A stretch of 64,000 bases of DNA from an uncultured Cycloclasticus sp. (GTDB lineage: Bacteria > Pseudomonadota > Gammaproteobacteria > Methylococcales > Cycloclasticaceae): the NCBI GenBank assembly GCA_913060865.1, contig CAJXTU010000002.1, positions 167,354 through 231,353 on the forward strand, given 5' to 3'. How positions within the stretch are numbered: the stretch's first letter is position 1; the number at the start of each line of letters is the position of its first letter. Below are positions 30,555-38,742 of the stretch, in pieces. The notes under the pieces are model-generated. The model was not told where the DNA came from, did not search any database, and saw nothing but the letters and a program-made list of their open reading frames with translations. A program made the position numbers and the translations under genes.

Positions 30555-30621
30555 TGCATTCAACCTTGGTTGTTTATTGTCGGTCAATATAAAGGCAAAC
30601 GATAAAATCTGCTAGCAATAG

Positions 30622-30654
30622 ACAAAAAAAAGCCCCGACATCCTGTCAGGGCTT
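30622..30654 (-). terminator. Terminator of the porin gene
   Basis: Stem AAGCCCTGACA / TGTCGGGGCTT with one mismatch and a three-base loop, followed on the minus strand by eight T. It separates the porin from the pit operon. Confidence 0.88.
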
Positions 30655-30678
30655 AAAACAAGGATCTGTTTTAGTGTT

Positions 30679-31878
30679 TTAGAATTTGGCTTTTAAATCA
30701 ATTTGCCAGGTATCAACATCACCTTTACCTTTAGACGTTAATGTACCCATTTCGGTATCTAAGTAAGTCGTCCCTACGCTAAAGTTCTTATTGATGGCGT
30801 ATGAAAGCTTCCAACGACTACCTTCTGAATCAGTATAACCATCAGCAAAATCTGAATCATTAAATGCTGCAAAAACAGAGTTTAATTCAACTTCTCTATA
30901 ATCATAGCTGGCTTTCCATTTACCCATTTTTGTTCCAACGCCGAGTAACCATGCTGTATCTTCGCCACTATTTACGCCATCAGCGTCATTGTTTTTCACA
31001 TAGTGGCCATAAAGCTTAACTGGTAAACCTAAATCAACATTTGTTTCGCCAAACAGTTCAACTAGTTGAAATTGAGTTGCGTCATTACCCTTTGCAGTAG
31101 CCAGTGGATTATTGTCACCTTCAGAAAAATCGAAAACACTTACGCCAAATTTAGATTTAGCACCCGCAACTTTAAATTTAGTGGCAACCTGAGCAAAGTT
31201 GATTGTTTCATCCTCTGAACTACTTGAACCATTATCATCCAATGAAAGAACACCCGCACTGGTAATGACTTGAGCTCCACCCAATGCAGCTGTATAACGT
31301 GCAGCTACACCTTCAGGATTTAAATCACCATCCCAAACCATACCGCCGCTTACTTGTTCCCAAGGCTGTTTAAATTTACCACCAATCAACTCAAGCCCAT
31401 TTAGTGCCGTCCAGTTGATATACGCTAAATCAATGCCTACATCATCCTTATTAAAGTTATCATCAATGGTTTCATTCGTTGATGTAGCCGTATCATTTTT
31501 ACCTGATGAAATACGAATACCTGCTTTTACATTATCAGTCACGTCCGCATAAACGCCAATACGTGCACGGTAACGTTGGCGCCCTTTTGTGCTAACACCA
31601 TTTGATGAACTTCTATTTTCATTTCTAACGCGCAAGTCACCTTTTACTTTAATTTTGCCAGCCCATGCCATTTTTTTAAGCATTTCATCAGAGGGTTTAC
31701 TCTGCTTATTCATCATGTTTGACATTGACAGCTCTATATACTGATCTTCTGTAATAGCGCCATTAGCCTTTAAAATATCTAATAACTCTTTGTCTACAGC
31801 AAATGCAGCGGGTGCAAGCGCAATTGATGCGCCTAATAACGTTGCCTTAATGGCAACTGATAATTTTGTTTGTTTCAT
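30679..31878 (-). CDS. Putative phosphate-starvation outer-membrane porin
   Basis: A 399-residue protein with a signal peptide (about residues 1-27, ending AFA) and a C-terminal phenylalanine, the signature of outer-membrane barrels. After a short helical region (about 28-70) it shows alternating strands with aromatic girdles such as GLELIGGKFKQPWEQ and WKASYDYREVEL, resembling the putative porin family Porin_5 rather than OprP. It has its own triple Pho box, so it probably admits phosphate or phosphorylated solutes under starvation. The substrate is inferred from regulation alone. Confidence 0.8.
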   Translation of the reverse strand: MKQTKLSVAIKATLLGASIALAPAAFAVDKELLDILKANGAITEDQYIELSMSNMMNKQSKPSDEMLKKMAWAGKIKVKGDLRVRNENRSSSNGVSTKGRQRYRARIGVYADVTDNVKAGIRISSGKNDTATSTNETIDDNFNKDDVGIDLAYINWTALNGLELIGGKFKQPWEQVSGGMVWDGDLNPEGVAARYTAALGGAQVITSAGVLSLDDNGSSSSEDETINFAQVATKFKVAGAKSKFGVSVFDFSEGDNNPLATAKGNDATQFQLVELFGETNVDLGLPVKLYGHYVKNNDADGVNSGEDTAWLLGVGTKMGKWKASYDYREVELNSVFAAFNDSDFADGYTDSEGSRWKLSYAINKNFSVGTTYLDTEMGTLTSKGKGDVDTWQIDLKAKF

Positions 31879-31924
31879 CTTTCATCCTTTGTTATTTAAA
31901 TAAATACGTTCTTAACACAGGAGA

Positions 31925-31969
31925 ATTTTAGATCGGTAAAATGACAGCTATGTGACAGCTATATGACAA
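31925..31969 (-). promoter_or_regulatory. Triple Pho box and -10 upstream of the porin gene
   Basis: On the minus strand three half-sites, TTGTCA, CTGTCA and CTGTCA, repeat every 11 bp (31969-31942). The last is followed after 11 bp by TAAAAT (31930-31925). The PhoB consensus is CTGTCAT repeated at 11 bp with the second repeat replacing the -35. Three repeats allow more than one PhoB dimer. Confidence 0.9.
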
Positions 31970-31994
31970 TTGTTGTTTTTTGGCTTTATGCAAC

Positions 31995-32022
31995 AAAAAG
32001 CCCGCAACTAAGCGGGCTTTTT
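31995..32022 (-). terminator. Terminator after phoU
   Basis: Perfect 11-bp stem AAAAAGCCCGC / GCGGGCTTTTT with a 6-base loop. It closes the pst operon so that the porin is read from its own Pho promoter. Confidence 0.92.
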
Positions 32023-32046
32023 ACTGACAAGCTGGAAGAGCAATAA

Positions 32047-32745
32047 TTACAGGTGCTTTTTTAGTTCTTTAATTTCAACATGCCTTACGTCCTTCCCCTT
32101 TACGAGGTAAATAACGTATTCACAAATATTACAGGCGCGATCACCTATACGCTCCAATGCCCTTGATGACCATAGTAGATCAATAGCAACGGGGATTTTT
32201 CTTGGGTCTTCCATCATGTAGGTGATTTGTTGACGTACTAAATTTTCATAGTCCTTATCAACTTTTCGGTCTAAATGAATGACATTAAAAGACTCATCGA
32301 TATCTCTACGTGCAAAAGCATCTAACGCCTTATTAAGCATACCAGTAACACGGGTCGACATTTGTTCGATGCTATCAAACTGCTCCGGCAATGCGCCTCG
32401 CTTAGAAATATCAATCGCTTGCCTGGCAATACGTTTTGCTTCATCGCCCATTCTTTCCAAATCACTGGTTGTTTTGATAATGGCCATAATCAAACGCAAA
32501 TCCGTCGCCGTCGGCTGACGCATAACAATAATGCGATTGCACATTTCATCAATGTCCACATCAAAGGTATTCACCTTTAGGTCACCTTCAATCACCGCTT
32601 CGGCCATTTCTTTATCGCCAGCTAATAATGCTTTAACCGCTTTTTCAATCTGCTGAACCACGACACCACCCATGCTCAACACACTGCTGGTGACTTCTTC
32701 AACCTCTTCATCAAATTTATGTGAAATATGTTGCCCTGTCGTCAT
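32047..32745 (-). CDS. phoU: PhoU, negative regulator of the Pho regulon
   Basis: The 232-residue helical-bundle protein links PstSCAB to PhoR and keeps the Pho response off when phosphate is plentiful. Both three-helix repeats are visible with their metal-binding acidic motifs (TSDLERMGDEAKRIA and SRALERIGDRACNICEYVIYLVKG). It is the last gene of pstS-C-A-B-phoU and is 10 bp from pstB. Confidence 0.97.
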   Translation of the reverse strand: MTTGQHISHKFDEEVEEVTSSVLSMGGVVVQQIEKAVKALLAGDKEMAEAVIEGDLKVNTFDVDIDEMCNRIIVMRQPTATDLRLIMAIIKTTSDLERMGDEAKRIARQAIDISKRGALPEQFDSIEQMSTRVTGMLNKALDAFARRDIDESFNVIHLDRKVDKDYENLVRQQITYMMEDPRKIPVAIDLLWSSRALERIGDRACNICEYVIYLVKGKDVRHVEIKELKKHL

Positions 32746-32754
32746 ACTGCCTCC

Positions 32755-33540
32755 TTAGCCAAATCGACCACTGATGTAGTCTTCTGTTTGCTTTTGTGAT
32801 GGTTTCATAAAAATGGTGTCGGTTTGATCATATTCAATCATTTCACCAAGATACATAAAACCTGTGTAATCAGAAATACGTGCCGCTTGTTGCATGTTAT
32901 GCGTCACTATGCAGATACTGTATTGTTCACGAAGAACAGAAATCATTTCTTCAATTGCCAGCGTTGAAATAGGATCTAACGCACTGGTCGGCTCATCAAA
33001 CAAAATAACTTCGGGTTTTAACGCAATAGCCCGTGCAATACACAAGCGTTGTTGCTGACCTCCACTAAGACCACGTGCATCATGATCTAAACGATCTTTC
33101 GCCTCTTCCCATAACGCGGCATCGCGCAAAGATCGCTCAACTACTTCTTGAAGATCTGCTCGCTTTTTGACCCCAGAAAGCCTTAAGCCATAAGCAATAT
33201 TTTCAAAAATTGTCATAGGGAACGGCGTCGGTTTTTGAAAAATCATACCAACTCGTTGACGCAAACGAATCAACTCCGCTTCTTTTTTAATATCCAATAT
33301 ATTGGTATACCCTTTTTCATCCGGATTCAAAAGATTAATAGCACCTTCATAACGGTGGCCTGGGTATAAGTCGTGAATACGGTTCATACCACGTAACAAG
33401 GTGGATTTGCCACAGCCACTGGGGCCAATCAATGCCGTTACTTTATTCTTTTCAACTGGTAATGAGATACTTTTTAGTGACGGCTCACTGGCACCACTAT
33501 AAGTAAACGTTAAATCTTTAACTTCCATCATATTCTTCAT
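32755..33540 (-). CDS. pstB: PstB, phosphate ABC transporter ATPase
   Basis: The 261-residue ATPase powers high-affinity phosphate import. Walker [17 protein letters not shown], the signature [15 protein letters not shown], Walker [14 protein letters not shown] and the H-loop [16 protein letters not shown] are intact. FYQKPTPFP-like [13 protein letters not shown] is the PstB-typical Q-loop context. The start overlaps the pstA stop by one base; Met codons 4 and 5 are alternatives. Confidence 0.97.
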   Translation of the reverse strand: MKNMMEVKDLTFTYSGASEPSLKSISLPVEKNKVTALIGPSGCGKSTLLRGMNRIHDLYPGHRYEGAINLLNPDEKGYTNILDIKKEAELIRLRQRVGMIFQKPTPFPMTIFENIAYGLRLSGVKKRADLQEVVERSLRDAALWEEAKDRLDHDARGLSGGQQQRLCIARAIALKPEVILFDEPTSALDPISTLAIEEMISVLREQYSICIVTHNMQQAARISDYTGFMYLGEMIEYDQTDTIFMKPSQKQTEDYISGRFG

Positions 33541-34352
33541 TATTTCGATCTCTTTTTATTGCTAGCGTAGCGACCCAGCAAATTAATTATCAATACCATA
33601 GTCGTTAATAAAAATGCTCCAGTCCAGCCTAGCTGAACCATTTTATCGTCCGGCATGGTCGCAAGGTTATAGATTGATACCGTTAAAGATGGGAATGTGC
33701 CCGTTAGGTCCGTTGACCAGAATTCACTCGAACCACTGGTGTAGATCAACGGCGCTGTTTCGCCCACCACTCGAGCAAACGCTAGCAAAATGCCCGTTAA
33801 AATACCTGCTTTAGCGTAACGCACTACGATGTTCATCGTCACGTGATACTTAGACGCACCTATGGCAATCCCTGCCTCGCGAAGCTCAATAGGTACAAGC
33901 TTTAACATATCATCGGTTGTTCTAACAATAATAGGCACCATTAAGATAAACAAGGCTAAAACGCCTGCCCAGCCACTCGTGTGCCCAGTAGGTACCACAA
34001 CAATCGCATAAACAAACGTGCCCACTACAATCGACGGCGCCGACATCATCACGTCACTTAAGTCACGTAAAAACTCCGTGCTTCTCGAATTGCCACCATA
34101 TTCTTGAAGATAAATACCGGCAAGAATACCAATAGGAATACCGATAAATGTAGCAATACCTGACATCATTATTTGACCGACAATTACATTCCGTAAGCCA
34201 CCCTCAATAAGGTCTTTCCTAAACACATCGAAGCTTAACCCTTGCAAGCCTTTTGAAAACAATGTAAATAAAATCCACCCTAAGAAAAGTAACCCTACGA
34301 TAGCTGCCAGTGTTGAAAAGATAATAAATGCACGATTCATTATTAGACGCAT
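33540..34352 (-). CDS. pstA: PstA, phosphate ABC transporter permease
   Basis: A 270-residue inner-membrane permease with six predicted helices. The ABC-coupling EAA loop is at [22 protein letters not shown], and GVGETAPL-like [18 protein letters not shown] is a PstA signature. It overlaps pstC and pstB by one base each and would form a heterodimer with PstC. Confidence 0.95.
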   Translation of the reverse strand: MRLIMNRAFIIFSTLAAIVGLLFLGWILFTLFSKGLQGLSFDVFRKDLIEGGLRNVIVGQIMMSGIATFIGIPIGILAGIYLQEYGGNSRSTEFLRDLSDVMMSAPSIVVGTFVYAIVVVPTGHTSGWAGVLALFILMVPIIVRTTDDMLKLVPIELREAGIAIGASKYHVTMNIVVRYAKAGILTGILLAFARVVGETAPLIYTSGSSEFWSTDLTGTFPSLTVSIYNLATMPDDKMVQLGWTGAFLLTTMVLIINLLGRYASNKKRSK

Positions 34353-35350
34353 TACTTGCCCCTCAAGAAATAAAGCTTGGCAATCGCTATCACTGCAAAA
34401 CTTAAAACGAATAAGATAAGCGCCAAATAGAACAGGACAGACAAGCTCAACCCACTTGATTCTGCAAAGCTATTGGCAAGTACCACCGGAATCGAATTGG
34501 TAGGATCAGTGATTTTCCCTGCAAATTGGTAAACACCGCCTATAACAAAAGCGACCGCCATTGTTTCGCCCAAGGCTCGGCCAAACGACAATATAATGGA
34601 GCCAATAATCCCCGACTTCGCATAGGGAAAAACAACGTCTTTAATCACTTCTAACTTAGTTGCACCCATCGCATAAGCAGACTCTTTAAGCATATCCGGC
34701 ACGGTCGTTATTGCATCTCGACTGAGTGCTGCCATAAAAGGTATAACCATAATACCCAGAACAAGTCCCGCTACTAATAACGACACTGTATTGCCACCAA
34801 ACAAATCGGCAATGAATGGGCCGAAGTAAAACAGCCCCCACATGCCATAAATAATACTAGGAATAGACGCCAGCAACTCTATCGCAACGCCGACAGGTTT
34901 TGCGAGTGCGCTAGGTGCAATTTCAGATAAAAAAACAGCTATCCCCATCGCAATAGGGAGGGAAAACAGCATTGCTATGAGTGTTGAAAAAATCGTACCC
35001 ACAATGGGTACTAACGCACCATAAACAATTCTCGATTCATTACTATCTGATTCCATATCGTCATCGGTAATAAAATCCTCATCGTCCATTATAAAATCGT
35101 CTTCATCTTCAATAAAGTCATCGCTAATAAACGTGCTTTTATCAGCCTCCAACAATTCTAACTCGCTTAATTCAGCAGGAGACAATTCAACTTTTTCTTC
35201 AACAGCCCAACGAGACTCAAAAAAGAACCCAGCTCCAAACTCTTGTATAGCGGGCTTTGCTGACAAATAAAGAACGACTGTGGTTGCCGCTAAAATAACA
35301 AAAACCAAGCTAGCGCTTAATTGAGCAATTTTTTTAAATAATAATTCCAT
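34352..35350 (-). CDS. pstC: PstC, phosphate ABC transporter permease with acidic periplasmic insert
   Basis: The 332-residue partner of PstA has the first membrane helix at about 11-30 and the remaining five from about residue 110, with the EAA loop MLKESAYAMGATKLEVIKDVVFPYA and GRALGETMAVAFVIGG. Between helices 1 and 2 it carries an acidic segment (about 51-105) in place of the usual shorter loop. Within it is a seven-residue repeat, DDFIEDE-DDFIMDD-EDFITDD (residues 77-97). By topology the segment should face the periplasm, near where PstS docks. Confidence 0.94.
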   Translation of the reverse strand: MELLFKKIAQLSASLVFVILAATTVVLYLSAKPAIQEFGAGFFFESRWAVEEKVELSPAELSELELLEADKSTFISDDFIEDEDDFIMDDEDFITDDDMESDSNESRIVYGALVPIVGTIFSTLIAMLFSLPIAMGIAVFLSEIAPSALAKPVGVAIELLASIPSIIYGMWGLFYFGPFIADLFGGNTVSLLVAGLVLGIMVIPFMAALSRDAITTVPDMLKESAYAMGATKLEVIKDVVFPYAKSGIIGSIILSFGRALGETMAVAFVIGGVYQFAGKITDPTNSIPVVLANSFAESSGLSLSVLFYLALILFVLSFAVIAIAKLYFLRGK

Positions 35351-35365
35351 TACCGCCCTCTGATA

Positions 35366-35401
35366 TAAACAAAAACCTTCCCAACAAACTGTTGGGAAGG
35401 T
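35366..35401 (-). terminator. Intra-operon hairpin between pstS and pstC
   Basis: Perfect 12-bp stem ACCTTCCCAACA / TGTTGGGAAGGT with a three-base loop and a five-T tail on the minus strand. It lies 29 bp after pstS and 16 bp before pstC, so it should act as a partial terminator or 3'-end stabiliser that leaves PstS in excess over the membrane subunits. Confidence 0.85.
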
Positions 35402-35429
35402 CTTAAAAAACTAACGTTAAAGACTGTGA

Positions 35430-36428
35430 TTATTTTAAGCCTTTTTCTACCCAGTAGCGTTGGATTTTTTCAATCACAGCTTCTGGAAGCGACACATAAC
35501 CCACCGCTTCAATTAGTTTGTTCTTTTTAGTTAACGCATAGTCAAAGAACTTTATCACTTCTTTTGAGTTTTCACCATCTTGTGGAACAAGCGCAAATGT
35601 TGCTGTCACAACAGGGTATCCTTTAGGTGGGTACGCAATGTTTGCATAAAAGTCCTTTTTAGGGTCTAAATCTGCATACACCGCTGCCGCTTCAAATGTT
35701 GCTGGTTCTGGCTTAACAAACACGTTTTCACGGTTTTCGATAATAGCCATGTCTAACCCATTCTTTTTAGCATCAGCGTAGTCTACGTAGCCGATAGAAA
35801 ACCCATTATTTTTAATAGCCGTTGCTACACCAAAGTTACCTTTGCCAGCAATGCGGTTTTTAGAAGGCCACGCGACAACTTTCTTAGCACCAATTGTTTC
35901 ACGCCATTCTTGATTCATTTTGCTCAAATAGTACGTAAACGCGAATGTTGTGCCTGATTTATCACTACGGTGAACAAATAAGATATCTTTATTTGGTAAG
36001 GCAAGGCCTGCATTATCAGCCGCAATAACAGGGTCATTCCATTTTGTTATTTTGCCTAACATAATGCCTGAAATGGCCGCTTCACTTAGCTTCATGCCGC
36101 TGACGCCTTCCACATTATAAGCAAAGGTAACCGCACCAATAGCCGTTGGGAACTGGATCAAGCCTGCTTTTGATAACGCGCTAGATTTCAAAGGCTTATC
36201 TGAACCACCGAAATCAACGTGGCGAGCTGTTACTTCTTTAATGCCTGAACCACTACCTGTTGGTGTGTAATTTACTTGGTTCTTTGTTTCACCATAATAA
36301 ATTTTGCTCCACGTTGTATAGGCAGGGTAAGCAAAACTCGAACCCGTACCTTCAATTTTAGCTGCGTGAGCAGCCGTGCCAACCGTTAGGCCAAGCAACC
36401 CTAGTGCTAATATCTTCTTCATTTTCAT
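35430..36428 (-). CDS. pstS: PstS, periplasmic phosphate-binding protein
   Basis: PstS delivers phosphate to PstCAB. The 332-residue precursor has a signal peptide of about 22 residues (MKMKKILALGLLGLTVG then TAAHA). Mature motifs include IEGTGSSFAYPAY, PTGSGSGIKEV, FGGSDKPL and RSDKSGTTFAFTYYLS, all around the phosphate pocket. The frame is open 18 codons further upstream, but that would lack the signal peptide at the N-terminus; the ATG at 36428 follows GGAAAA. It has its own Pho promoter. Confidence 0.96.
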   Translation of the reverse strand: MKMKKILALGLLGLTVGTAAHAAKIEGTGSSFAYPAYTTWSKIYYGETKNQVNYTPTGSGSGIKEVTARHVDFGGSDKPLKSSALSKAGLIQFPTAIGAVTFAYNVEGVSGMKLSEAAISGIMLGKITKWNDPVIAADNAGLALPNKDILFVHRSDKSGTTFAFTYYLSKMNQEWRETIGAKKVVAWPSKNRIAGKGNFGVATAIKNNGFSIGYVDYADAKKNGLDMAIIENRENVFVKPEPATFEAAAVYADLDPKKDFYANIAYPPKGYPVVTATFALVPQDGENSKEVIKFFDYALTKKNKLIEAVGYVSLPEAVIEKIQRYWVEKGLK

Positions 36429-36506
36429 ATTATTTTTCCAATTTAGTTGAATAACCGGCAAAGCGTCCGCTCTACCACGCAAGCCATTCTATTGTTGATA
36501 TATGGC

Positions 36507-36541
36507 ATTATAATGAACGCAATGTGACAGTTTAATGACAG
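36507..36541 (-). promoter_or_regulatory. Pho box and -10 of pstS
   Basis: On the minus strand CTGTCATTAAACTGTCACA (from 36541), two half-sites 11 bp apart, then 12 bp and a perfect TATAAT (36512-36507). It is a textbook PhoB-dependent promoter, lying between phoR and pstS. Confidence 0.93.
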
Positions 36542-36544
36542 GAC

Positions 36545-37849
36545 TTACTGATCAACCCTTTCTGCTGGAAACACGCATTGAAAACAACTGCCCTTACCTT
36601 CCGTACTATCAATTCTTAGCTGTGCCTCATGCCTTTCAAGCTCATGCTTAACAATCGCCAAACCGAGGCCTGTGCCCGTTTTATTCATCACATTATTTTC
36701 AGCTACCCGATAAAAACGCTCCGTTAACCGAGCCAAGTGCCTAGCCGCTATTCCTTTACCATTATCTTTAACATATAAGACACCATTGCCCTGATCATCT
36801 ATTAGCCAGCCAACGTTAATTTCACCTTTCTTATCGGCGTAATTGATCGCATTACCGACCAAGTTTCGCATTATTGTTAGCACTGACGATTTATTCGCTT
36901 TTAGGTTAAGGCTTGGTGGAATATCAAAGTTAAATATTTGCTTGCGCTGTTGTGCTGCCGACTGTAGCTCTGATTTGACTTGCTCACAAACCCCACGAAG
37001 GTTCACGATGCTATCCAAACTTTCTACCTTTCCTTCCTCAAGCCGGCTTAATGTTAAAAGCTCCTCGATCATTGTTTGCATTTTAACCACCTGTTGATCA
37101 ACTTTGCGCAAGGAAGCACCCACCTGTGCCTTCTCATTAGCGGTAGAAGCCAACAACATTTCAACATACCCTTTCATGACCGTCAGTGGCGTTCTCAACT
37201 CATGCGATGCATTTGACACAAAGTCTTTTCTCACTTGGTTCGTACGCTCAACTTTAGTAACGTCACGAACAAGTAATAAACGTTCATCATCTCCGTAGGG
37301 TAATAAACGTATTTCAATTTTCTCAGCTGACCAATTAGTTTCCATAATCGGCGCTTCCATGACAATTGCGTCATCGCTTGTCATGTTTTTAAGAAAGCTG
37401 GTAAAGCGAGGGTGCCGAACCAAATGATTAATCAACTGCCCTGTATCTTCTTTTTTTAAAATAAGCAAGCGGGCTGCTTGGTCGTTAAACCATTGGATCT
37501 CATTCGATAACGATAGAATAACAACGCCATCAGGAAAAACTGAAATCAGCTTTTTAAAACGCTCTAGCTGGTATTTAACGCTTTCTTTTTGCGCTAAACG
37601 CTGTTTTTTAGACTGAAAAATATCCTCTGCTATTTGACCCAACAAACCATCTTCAAAAGGTACATTGTTATCATTTGACCTTTTCGACCACCTGTATAAC
37701 TGCTGTAAGCGACGATACTGAAAAACAATAAAGGCCAATAAAAAAATCGCCAACAGCTCAACCGGATGACCTATCAATATACCCAGCAATCCCACAACTG
37801 CTAACCAAATCAGCAGCATATTACGCTCATATTTATGATTTATATTCAC
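36545..37849 (-). CDS. phoR: PhoR, phosphate-sensing histidine kinase
   Basis: A 434-residue membrane kinase that phosphorylates PhoB when phosphate is low. It has one or two N-terminal membrane helices (about 12-44), a charged linker, a PAS domain (about 95-200, with FPDGVVILSLSNEIQWFND), the histidine box NASHELRTPLTVMKGYVEML and the ATPase motifs VGNAINYA, DNGKGI and GTGLGLAIVKHEL. Translation starts at a GTG that overlaps the phoB stop (GTGA). Confidence 0.96.
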   Translation of the reverse strand: MNINHKYERNMLLIWLAVVGLLGILIGHPVELLAIFLLAFIVFQYRRLQQLYRWSKRSNDNNVPFEDGLLGQIAEDIFQSKKQRLAQKESVKYQLERFKKLISVFPDGVVILSLSNEIQWFNDQAARLLILKKEDTGQLINHLVRHPRFTSFLKNMTSDDAIVMEAPIMETNWSAEKIEIRLLPYGDDERLLLVRDVTKVERTNQVRKDFVSNASHELRTPLTVMKGYVEMLLASTANEKAQVGASLRKVDQQVVKMQTMIEELLTLSRLEEGKVESLDSIVNLRGVCEQVKSELQSAAQQRKQIFNFDIPPSLNLKANKSSVLTIMRNLVGNAINYADKKGEINVGWLIDDQGNGVLYVKDNGKGIAARHLARLTERFYRVAENNVMNKTGTGLGLAIVKHELERHEAQLRIDSTEGKGSCFQCVFPAERVDQ

Positions 37850-38541
37850 CTGTTCGAGCTCACCAACTTATACCCAAACCCACGCACCGTTTGAACTAAA
37901 TCGGCACAGTTTTGGGCATCCAGAATACGTCTTAAGCGTCTAATATGTACATCCACAGTACGGTCCTCGACATAGACATTGTCTCCCCACACGTTATCAA
38001 GTAATTGATTACGCGAAAACACTTTATTGGGGTTTGAGGCAAAGAAGTACAGTAACTTATATTCTGTTGGACTCATCATTAAATCGACTTTATTTATCGT
38101 CACACGATGACTACTAGGGTCAATAAATAAAGGGCCGATTGAGATAGTGTCCGTTTTGCTTCCTGTATCCGTTCTTCGCAAAACAGCTTTCATTCTGGCA
38201 ATCAACTCTTGGACAGAAAAGGGCTTGGTAACATAATCGTCTGCACCTGTTTCTAGACCAGAAATTTTATCTTCCTCAGTGCTTCTTGCTGTCAGCAGAA
38301 TAATTGGAATACGCTTATTTTTCTCTTGATTTTTTAAAAACTTGATCCAATCCGGCCCACTTATTCCTGGCAACATCCAATCTAGCAAAATGATATCAGG
38401 GATTGAGTCACGCAAAGATTCCTGCGCTTTCATCACGTCTTTACACCATCTCACACCCAGGTTATTAGACTGTAGGGAGAGCTGTAACATTTCGCCAATA
38501 TCCTCATCATCTTCAACCAGTAATACATTCATTTTTTCCAT
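37846..38541 (-). CDS. phoB: PhoB, phosphate response regulator
   Basis: A 231-residue OmpR-family regulator. The receiver domain has the acidic pair VEDDEDI, phosphoacceptor Asp in DIILLDWMLPG, Thr in LLTARS and Lys in DYVTKPF. The winged-helix domain follows from about residue 130, with the recognition region RTVDVHIRRLRRIL. It heads phoB-phoR and is preceded by a Pho box, so positive autoregulation is expected. Confidence 0.97.
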   Translation of the reverse strand: MEKMNVLLVEDDEDIGEMLQLSLQSNNLGVRWCKDVMKAQESLRDSIPDIILLDWMLPGISGPDWIKFLKNQEKNKRIPIILLTARSTEEDKISGLETGADDYVTKPFSVQELIARMKAVLRRTDTGSKTDTISIGPLFIDPSSHRVTINKVDLMMSPTEYKLLYFFASNPNKVFSRNQLLDNVWGDNVYVEDRTVDVHIRRLRRILDAQNCADLVQTVRGFGYKLVSSNR

Positions 38542-38570
38542 AAGTAGAGCCTTTTATAGTTATTTTTCAT

Positions 38571-38604
38571 ACATTACACTGACTTTATGACGACTGCATG
38601 ACAA
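38571..38604 (-). promoter_or_regulatory. Probable Pho box and -10 of phoB
   Basis: On the minus strand TTGTCATGCAGTCGTCA (38604-38588) gives two half-sites 11 bp apart, the second one (TCGTCA) imperfect. TAATGT follows after 11 bp (38576-38571), a weak -10. Spacing agrees with the other Pho promoters here. Confidence 0.65.
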
Positions 38605-38678
38605 TTAAACGGCTGACTCATACCCATCCCTGCAAAGACTAACCAAACCACCTAGGGTAACAATCCTGTTGACGGTTA

Positions 38679-38713
38679 TTGTCATAAAACTGTCACTATG
38701 TTGGCCTGATAAT
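38679..38713 (+). promoter_or_regulatory. Pho box and -10 of the EAL-GGDEF gene
   Basis: TTGTCATAAAACTGTCACT begins at 38679: half-sites TTGTCA and CTGTCA 11 bp apart, then 12 bp and GATAAT (38708-38713), five of six to the -10 consensus. The geometry is identical to that of pstS, and its orientation points at the cyclic-di-GMP gene, not at phoB. Confidence 0.88.
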
Positions 38714-38742
38714 CTCTATTCTCCAAACTAAACCCTTCGCAC

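Noticed and set aside
30555..30678. Pho box for the pit operon
   Set aside because: No pair of TGTCA-like half-sites at 11-bp spacing is present, so pit is probably not PhoB-activated.
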